A DNA stretch of 64,000 nucleotides from Ornithodoros turicata (Eukaryota > Arthropoda > Arachnida > Ixodida > Argasidae): assembly GCF_037126465.1 (NCBI RefSeq), contig NC_088210.1, positions 14,406,011 to 14,470,010 of the forward strand, written 5' to 3'. Shown here one piece after another: positions 57,716-64,000 of this stretch (its first letter is position 1; the number at the start of each line of letters is the position of its first letter). The translations under genes and the position numbers were made by a program. The notes beneath the pieces are model-generated. The model had not been told where the DNA came from, ran no database searches, and saw only the letters and a list, made by a program, of their open reading frames with translations.

Positions 57716-58862
57716 GCTCTTAAAATATAACTTTAGCGCGTAACACGCTCCTAACCGACCATCAGCTCGAGTGACGTCATTCTCTTTCTTGGGTTGTTGG
57801 AAACGGGAGGCGTACGCCTTTTTGTGACCTTTATGCGGTCGCAACGAAGCGCATGTTCTGCACTTTGTCGAACTCAGGAGTGTAGTCTGAAAACGGAGCT
57901 TCACCGCATAGCACGCTCTTAGCCAACCATCATCCTGAATGGTGAAAAACCTGAGGCGTACACCTTTTTGTGACACTTCTGCACTTGTGTTAACTCTCAC
58001 AAAAAGGCTTACACCCCGTGCTCTTCACAAATCAGGAGTGATAACGCTATCATCCTGTGCAGTGGTCGGCCTTCACCGTGTTATCTGGTGAAGTCAGCCC
58101 AGGACGCACATTCCCCCAGGCCGTCAGTCGTGACGTTGTCCACCTCTGTAAGGGCGACAACGGCGTGCCCTTTCACCATCACCACCATCTGTTTCAAGAG
58201 ACCACGTTGAGCCACAACTTGTCACAAAAAAGCGTGCGCCGACCATTTTCAACAGATCAGGAAAGGGAACGTTGTCATTGTATATGGTGCTGGCTGTGAG
58301 CGTGTTACACTTTGAAAACAGAACTTCACCACATAACACGCTGAGGGCCAACCAGTATACAGAATGATACCGTTATATGAGCCCTGACCCGTGAAACGTG
58401 TGGGGCGCGCGCTTTCTTGTGACAAATACCATAACTGCATAAGTGTCATGAAACGGTGTACGCTTTTCAACAAATGAAGTGAGTGAGAACGATGTCACTC
58501 GGGATGATGGTTGACTAGGAGCGTGTTATGCAGTGAAGTTATGTTTTAACGGCGTAGGAGGCGTACTTCTTTCTGTGACACTTTGCATTCGCGTTAATGG
58601 GTGCAGGATGCCGTTTCGCCTCCTTTCTCTTTTCAAATGGTCTGGTTTGGTGGAAGAAAAATGAAAATAAAAATCATGAAAAATTACAATCATTCGAGGA
58701 GAGAGGGAGCCGTACGCCTTTTTGTGGCAATTATCATGTATCCGAATTGACAGAAAAAGGCGTACGCCCCCCTCTCTCTTCGAATCAGAAGCGATAACCC
58801 TATCATTCGCGGCAATGGTTGGCGCAGAGCGTGCTGTGCGGTGAAGTTCAGTTTTTAGAGTG
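57716..58862. mobile_element. Run of degraded CACTC-family MITEs with one SINE
   Basis: Units at about 57716-57890, 57885-58204 (with the SINE inside), 58311-58557 and 58700-58862 keep the GGCGTACGCC arms and the GTGAAG right-end block but have diverged termini. Confidence 0.7.
58093..58188 (+). mobile_element. SINE 3' fragment inserted in a MITE end
   Basis: CAGCCCAGGACGCACATTCC, GTCAGTCGTGACGTTGTCCA and a CACCAT tail interrupt the MITE right end between GGTGAAG and CTGTTTCAAGAG. Confidence 0.8.
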
Positions 58863-58869
58863 AGGGGGG

Positions 58870-60146
58870 ACACAAAGCTCAATTTATCCCCATCAAGCTG
58901 AGAGCTTTACACAGTGTAATATATCCATCAATCTATACCTTACCGAGTTTATAAATTAGCCAGTTTAATCGAAGCCTATATATCACGAGATTAGGTATAG
59001 TTTCTCGCAAAAAGATTATAGTTAGTATATAGTCACAGATACCAGGCACGTACGGGTGCTTAAGCACTTTCGAAACCCCCCAGCCCACGGATGTTACTGA
59101 AACAAGCACAACCGGAGCCTGTTAATGTATTCAGCAGTTAAGGAGGGTTAATCCGCGGGTGGCCAAAAACGCTAGTCGAATTAGCGAACCATTACCTATT
59201 CGAACGAATGCTAATACGCACTTGTAACGACGTTCTCGTGTAATTGGATTATAGGAAGCAAATTGGATTCGACCGGTGTACAATTTGCCATCCGCTTAGT
59301 TGAATGCGCAAATACTACTACGATACGGGTCCCCCAGCGGATGTGTGTTTTAGCAGTATCCCTAATGAAAAGGAGAAGAAAAAGTTCTTGACCCAGGGAC
59401 GACAAACACGAATTAAAGAGACAGTCCATAGCCTTCGACTGATTATCGAGGGAGGAGCCGTGTTTCACGACTATATAGTGACAGAAACCTGGACAACAAC
59501 GATCAACATAATCTCCGGAATCAACTCAGGAGGAAAAAGGTACTCTGGACCTCAGAGTCAAGCATTCTGGAGGCTGACGTGTTTGTGCCGTCAATGTTTG
59601 TAGCCCGCTTCGGCTAGTTGTTGTTGTTGATAATCTCCTAGTTTTGAAGATCAACAAGATGTATGTCTCCGCCAGCGGACAGTGAAGTCCGCTCCGTGGT
59701 CGTACGGGAAAATGGCGGGACTCCGGGAAGACGGGCAATACGGTTCACATGTTTTGTTAACGCAAATATTCTACATGTTTTTTTTTTAAGCGTGCAAATG
59801 CGCTATAACTAAGTTTGTCGTCTGCGACGGGCGTTTCCGCAAGTGATATGTGTGCAAACAGCGGTTTGAAGCATACTTTGCGCACTACTTTGTGACTCGG
59901 AGGTGTAGTAGGCACGCCTAAGCCAACGATAGACGTCTTTAGATTTGTGGGCGGAGTTGATCTGTAGCATCTGACTTGTTTTTTCTTCGCCACTTCTGGT
60001 TTCGGTTTTACGATGACGTAAGCGCTGCCAGCCGGCTCTTTGCCGGCGTTATAGACCGTTATTGTCACGTTGCTGGCGACGTTATAGATTTGCCGACGTT
60101 ATTGGACCGTCTAACGGAGATATGAGATATGATAAAACGGAATCGG
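58870..60146. other. No supported gene
   Basis: A 99-codon plus frame (59304-59603) and a 103-codon minus frame (59757-60068, starting MTITVYNAGKEPAGSAYVIV) have reasonable composition but no domain, splice sites or poly(A) signal I can tie to them. Confidence 0.3.
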
Positions 60147-60940
60147 GGGGGGGGGGATATGTTTATAGAGTGAAAAGGAAAAAAAAGGAAATGTCAGCCA
60201 GGCTAATGCCAGCTTGCTATTCCAAAAGAGCAACTGAAAACAAACAAAAAGAAAGAAAGGAGAGGAAAAAAAGAAAGAAAAACAGTTAGTGCAGTACAGG
60301 CACGACGTGGCCCAAGAAAGTCCAGTCAGAGGGCAGACGCAAGGCCCGAGTCTTTCAGGAAGTGGAGCAGGGCTGTATGGTGACGGCCCTCTGAGTAGGC
60401 CGAGGGACGGGACGAAGGAGGGTGGCCATGGACATTGTCTTGCACCCAAGCTGCATTAGACGGCGATGGAGGGCTTGCCGTTGGGGAATGTGCTGCTGCC
60501 AGTGCAGAAGACAATGAGGAATGTCGGCCACCTCGCCACAGCTGGAACACAAGGGGGAGCTGGATTGGGCCATTTTGTAAAGAAGCAATGGGGTGCGGGC
60601 AACGTTGAGACGGAGGTGGTGCAGCAGTGATTCCTCCTGACGACTGCAGCGACACGCAGTCAAAAAGGAAACCGAGGGGTCGATGGACTGCACGTGACTG
60701 TTGTAGGCGGCGGCCTGAGATCTAAATGCTTGGGCACGGGCTGTACACCCGTGGGGAATGCGTAAATGGCAAGCCGAAAGTGTAAGTAGCATGCGTGCAG
60801 TGGCACGAATAGCAGCTCGTCTTGCAGCTGCGTCTGCGCGTGTGTTACCGGTCAGGCCCCCATAACCGGGCACCCATTGAAGGGACAGAGCATGACCATT
60901 TGCACAGAGTCCGTTGTACGTCTAAAACGGAATAGGCTGC
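60147..60940 (-). pseudogene. Non-LTR retrotransposon C-terminal end with C-tail
   Basis: The minus strand reads LQWVPGYGGLTGNTRADAAA (end of RNase H, with a frameshift near 60870). The frame then stays open to 60355 with LRLNVARTPLLLYKMAQ, a CSSCGEVADIPHCLLHW zinc-knuckle and a C-terminus. The 3' UTR ends AATAAACATATCC and then about 11 C at 60147-60158. 5' truncated near 60940. Defines the family whose bare 3' ends occur at 42728, 46868, 55896 and 61928. Confidence 0.85.
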
Positions 60941-61580
60941 CCCGCGACACAATGTTTATGTTTGATGTTACGATAAAAGTAGGATTTACTGGTTGTTTTC
61001 TCTGTGTTCCTGCAGTCTGAAAAGTAATGCACCTTTCCCCTTTCCACTTTACGGGTTGAAGAGAAGCGACCAACAAATAACCTGGCAGGCTGGCACTGTG
61101 GATCGAAATCCCAGTGGCTCAAAAAATAAAAAAAATAGCACAGCACCCTACAAACTATAGCTGTATCCCGTACCGCCTTCTTCCTAGACCTACGATCCCG
61201 ATATTTTTCTCTTCACTTTTGACTTACTGCGACAGATGCACCTTCCATTCTTCCACCAATCCGCTCGAAGCGGGAGCGTGGCCTCTACAATACAGGAGCC
61301 TTGCTGGAAACGACTCTATAGAACCAGTTAGAAAAAGCGGAGAACTACTCGACACCGCTCTCAGCGAACTCGTTCATCAAACCCATATATTCAATAAAGT
61401 CTGCTACCTCCGATCAAACCTACTAATGAAAGACCGTCTGTCACATGGTATCCACTTCATTATTCGCAACAGCTGGTGAAAGCTGTTTCCCGTGAGCTAC
61501 TTCAACAGAATCGGTTGTCTTCTCTCGTGCCGCGTCTTCAAATGGCATTCTTGCATAGCACGTGACGGAAGAAATCATTA

Positions 61581-61683
61581 GAAAGAGGTAACATTTCCCT
61601 CGAGTTTGAGGAAGACACAATACGAATTTGAGTTCGTATTGTGTGTTCCTCAGCCTCAAGGAAATGTTACCTCTTTCTTCAGT
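61581..61683. mobile_element. Hairpin element, about 48-bp arms
   Basis: GAAAGAGGTAACATTTCCCT, CACAATACGAA and the reverse complement meet around 61630. A related single arm (TCTCAGTCTCAAGGAAGTGT) lies at 25022-25060. Confidence 0.75.
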
Positions 61684-61927
61684 ACACCAGCTCGCTTGCA
61701 CCATTTTTAATTTGCTCATCGAAGGAATCTTTGTTCAGAGTAGGAATCGAAACAGGAGCTGACCCTGAACCAAAAGTCGCTACGGATCGTTATTGCTTGC
61801 TGAACTGGAACCGGATCGAAATGAACTAGAGAATAAACCGAACTGAAACTCGCTCGTATGTTCTACTGCTGAACCGCAACTGAACCGAAATAAATCTGAC
61901 CCGCTTGCCAGTTCACGTGGAACGTTG

Positions 61928-62005
61928 GTGGGGGGGGGATATACTTATTAGACCAAAGGAAATCTTAGGAAGGATTAGGAAAGGAAAGGGGGAAAGGAGG
62001 AAACG
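61928..62005 (-). repeat. Short 3' end of the C-tailed retrotransposon
   Basis: A G-run followed by GATATACTTATTAGACC, the degenerate complement of the AATAAACATATCC end. Confidence 0.5.
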
Positions 62006-62212
62006 TTGGTTTTAAAATGAAACTTAGCGTTTCGTGACGTTGCGCGAGCCACTCGTACCACTACGTTTTGAACATGTTATTTCGCGACAAATGAGACGCT
62101 CTTATAAACGCGTTCGAGAACCGGAACACACCTGAACGCAGATTCCGCTCAGGTGAAGAAGAAGCGACATCAGTCCGTACTCATAAAACAGAACTTCGCC
62201 GCATAACACCTT

Positions 62213-62560
62213 CCTACACTCTAAAAACAGGGCTCCACCGCTATAGACAACCGTTAACCCGAATGACAATGTTCTCTCCCTTGATTTGATGAAAACGGGC
62301 AATTATGAACCGCATAATGCCACAAAAATAGAGTACGTTCCCCGTTCTCAGCAACTTCACCTCCTAACCAACCATCATCTCGAATAACAACGTTCTCTCC
62401 CCTGATTTGTTGAAAACAGGAGGCGCGTGCACTTACTGTTACAATTATGTCCCGAATAATTGTCACAAATAAGGCGTACCCTCCTGTTTTCAACAAATCA
62501 GGGGAGAGAACGATGTCATTCGAGGTTATGGTTGGTTAGGAGGTGAAGCTACTGCCATTC
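62213..62560. mobile_element. Two overlapping decayed CACTC MITEs
   Basis: TACACTCTAAAAACAGGGCT starts the first, broken near 62355. The second (from CAACTTCACCTCCTAACCAA) retains both inner arms and ends GGTTAGGAGGTGAAGC. Confidence 0.65.
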
Positions 62561-62589
62561 CGTTTAATGCATGAAGTTTGCCGTCTGAC

Positions 62590-62995
62590 TACAGTTATTA
62601 GAAATGAACTTCACCGCATAGCACGCTCCTAGCCAACCGTAATCTCTGATGATATCGTTATATGCCCTGATTTATTGGAAACAGGAGGCGTACGCCTACC
62701 GTTTTCAACAAATCAGAACAAATAACGATATCATTCGAGATGATAGTTGGCTAGGAGCGTGCTATGCGGTGAAGTTCATTTCTAAGAGTGTAATCTCTGA
62801 TGATATCGTTATATGCCCTGACTTATTGGAAACAGGAGGCGCACGCCTTTTTGTGACAATTACGAACAAGGTAAGTGTCACAAAAAAGGCCGTACGCCTC
62901 CCGTTTTAAACGAATCAGGTCAGATAACGATATCGTTTGAGATTATGTTTGACTAGGAGCATGCAATGCATTGAAGTTCATTCCTAAGGATGTAG
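62590..62995. mobile_element. One and a half CACTC MITEs sharing a duplicated segment
   Basis: A shortened copy (about 62590-62790) is followed at once by a second starting with ATCTCTGATGATATCGTTAT, the same diagnostic variant found inside the first at 62641. Confidence 0.75.
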
Positions 62996-62999
62996 GGTA

Positions 63000-63385
63000 T
63001 AAGAGGTTCCCCCACGTCGCCAGAGCGACGTTTCAAAGAGAAATTGTGTGTTCTTGCTGTCAAAGAAGGGAGCTCTAGTAATTCGATTAGTACAGCCGTT
63101 TTGTCCCCCGTGCTATAAAACAAAGAGGATGGAACTGAAGGAATGATCAAACATGGAACAGCGTATACATAAAAATCTCGCTGTTCAAACACGGCACTTC
63201 TTTAGCTGGGCATGAGTGGCAGCGGAAGAAGCACTGTTGTTATAAGTTCTTACGCGCTGGCACAGTTCGTTCGAAAGGTTTACCGATATAATGGAGACGC
63301 GCTGCGAAGTATAGGAGAGGTACGATCGTTTCTACGCGTTAGAAGGGCGTTAACGGACCGTCGATAACGATGTCCTTCGATGAAG
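63000..63385. other. No gene or repeat recognised
   Basis: Unique-looking sequence between two MITE blocks; only short frames. Confidence 0.5.
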
Positions 63386-63387
63386 TA

Positions 63388-63635
63388 CGCTCTTAGAAAT
63401 GAACTTCACCGCATTGCGCGCTCCCAGCTAACCATACTCTTGAATGATATCGTTATATGCCCTGATTTGTTTAAAACGGGAGGCGTACGCCTTTTTGTGA
63501 CAATTATGAGCAACATAAGGGTCACAAGAAAGGCGAACGCCTCCCGTTTTCAACAAATCAGGGCAGATAACGATATCGTTCGAGGTGATGGTTGGCTAGG
63601 AGCGTGCTATGCGATGAAGTTCATTTTTAAGAGTG
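63388..63635. mobile_element. Intact CACTC-type hairpin MITE
   Basis: CGCTCTTAGAAATGAACTTC to TTCATTTTTAAGAGTG with TA flanks; inner arms GGCGTACGCCTTTTTGTGAC and the near complement. Confidence 0.9.
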
Positions 63636-63637
63636 TA

Positions 63638-63868
63638 CACTCTCAGAAATGAACTTCGCACAGCCGGCATCGGGATTCGAACCCGGGTACCTCCCAGTCT
63701 CGACTTCACCGCCCATCTCAACCATCATCCCGAGTGATGTCGTTCTTTCCCCTCATTCGCTGAAAACGGGGGGGGGGGGGGTTGGCTTTATGGCTGTAAA
63801 CTATGGTGTCATTCGCAATTATGGTTGGCTAGGAGCGTGCTATGCGGTGAAGCTCTCGTTTTAGAGTG
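63638..63868. mobile_element. Second CACTC MITE abutting the first, interrupted by a tRNA-like piece
   Basis: Begins CACTCTCAGAAATGAACTTC right after the TA of the previous element and ends CTCTCGTTTTAGAGTG. A G-run near 63769-63781 replaces part of the inner arms. Confidence 0.82.
63658..63702 (-). mobile_element. 45-bp tRNA-like SINE head fragment with 5-bp duplication
   Basis: GGGATTCGAACCCGGGTACC is the complement of the SINE B-box region. ACTTC at 63653-63657 and 63703-63707 flanks it exactly. Confidence 0.75.
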
Positions 63869-63871
63869 TAA

Positions 63872-64000
63872 GAATGTCGGCACAGTTACCCCTGAAGTTG
63901 GCCCAGGACGCATACTAATACGCAGTCCACCCACTCTTTCCAGCAGTCCTCTCTCCACCTGTCCACCTCTATACGCCGCTCGTGGCCACAGTTGCTTCGA
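63872..64000 (+). repeat. tRNA-derived SINE, second type, cut by window end
   Basis: TCGGCACAGTTACCCCTGAA, TTGGCCCAGGACGCATACTA, AGTCCTCTCTCCACCTGTCC and GCCACAGTTGCTTCG in the expected order. Confidence 0.85.

Overview
This window looks like nuclear DNA of a tick (Ixodida), or at least a chelicerate. The reasons are a spliced mitochondrial ribosomal protein gene, an arthropod orcokinin neuropeptide gene, spliced secreted-protein genes with TATA boxes, and many tRNA-derived SINEs that resemble, from memory, the tick SINE called Ruka. No bacterial operon, phage or CRISPR structure is present. The species assignment is an inference.

Only four genes are well supported. Two are tandem paralogues on the + strand (about 4.1-8.8 kb and 14.9-18.8 kb), each with six coding exons. 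They encode small secreted proteins (152 and 151 residues) with six conserved cysteines and no function I can name. Outside exon 1 they are 108/125 residues identical by hand count. The third is mRpL51/MRPL51 (+ strand, 22.6-26.5 kb, three coding exons). The fourth is the terminal coding exon of an orcokinin precursor (- strand, 32672-33205); its signal-peptide exon was not found. Two weaker minus-strand 3'-exon candidates are at about 19.1 kb and 30.4 kb.

The rest is dominated by transposable elements. (1) A large family of hairpin MITEs with termini CACTCTTAAAA, inserted at TA, fills 0-1 kb, 33.7-35.6 kb, 43.5-44.0 kb, 51.0-54.4 kb, 57.7-58.9 kb and 62.2-63.9 kb and is often nested in itself. 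(2) Elements assigned to hAT by 8-bp target duplications lie at 12.0, 13.2, 25.3 and 45.6 kb, and a probable one at 22.0 kb. (3) Decayed non-LTR retrotransposons with RNase H and zinc-knuckle C-terminal parts lie at 10.6-12.9, 35.7-36.8 and 60.1-60.9 kb. One of these families ends in a C-run after AATAAACATATCC. (4) tRNA-derived SINEs are frequent, several with exact target duplications. (5) A mariner transposase remnant (39.4-40.4 kb), a pogo-like MITE (33.3 kb), a 511-bp foldback element (47.0-47.5 kb) and several unnamed inverted-repeat families make up the remainder.

Region by region: 0-1 kb MITE cluster; 1.8-3.5 kb mixed repeats; 4.1-8.8 kb paralogue A; 9-14.3 kb retroelement and hAT stack; 14.9-18.8 kb paralogue B; 19-22 kb mostly unassigned; 22.6-26.5 kb mRpL51; 26.8-32.6 kb repeats; 32.7-33.2 kb orcokinin; 33.3-64 kb repeats with no confidently supported gene. 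Exon coordinates were read by hand from splice signals and reading frame, without any database comparison.
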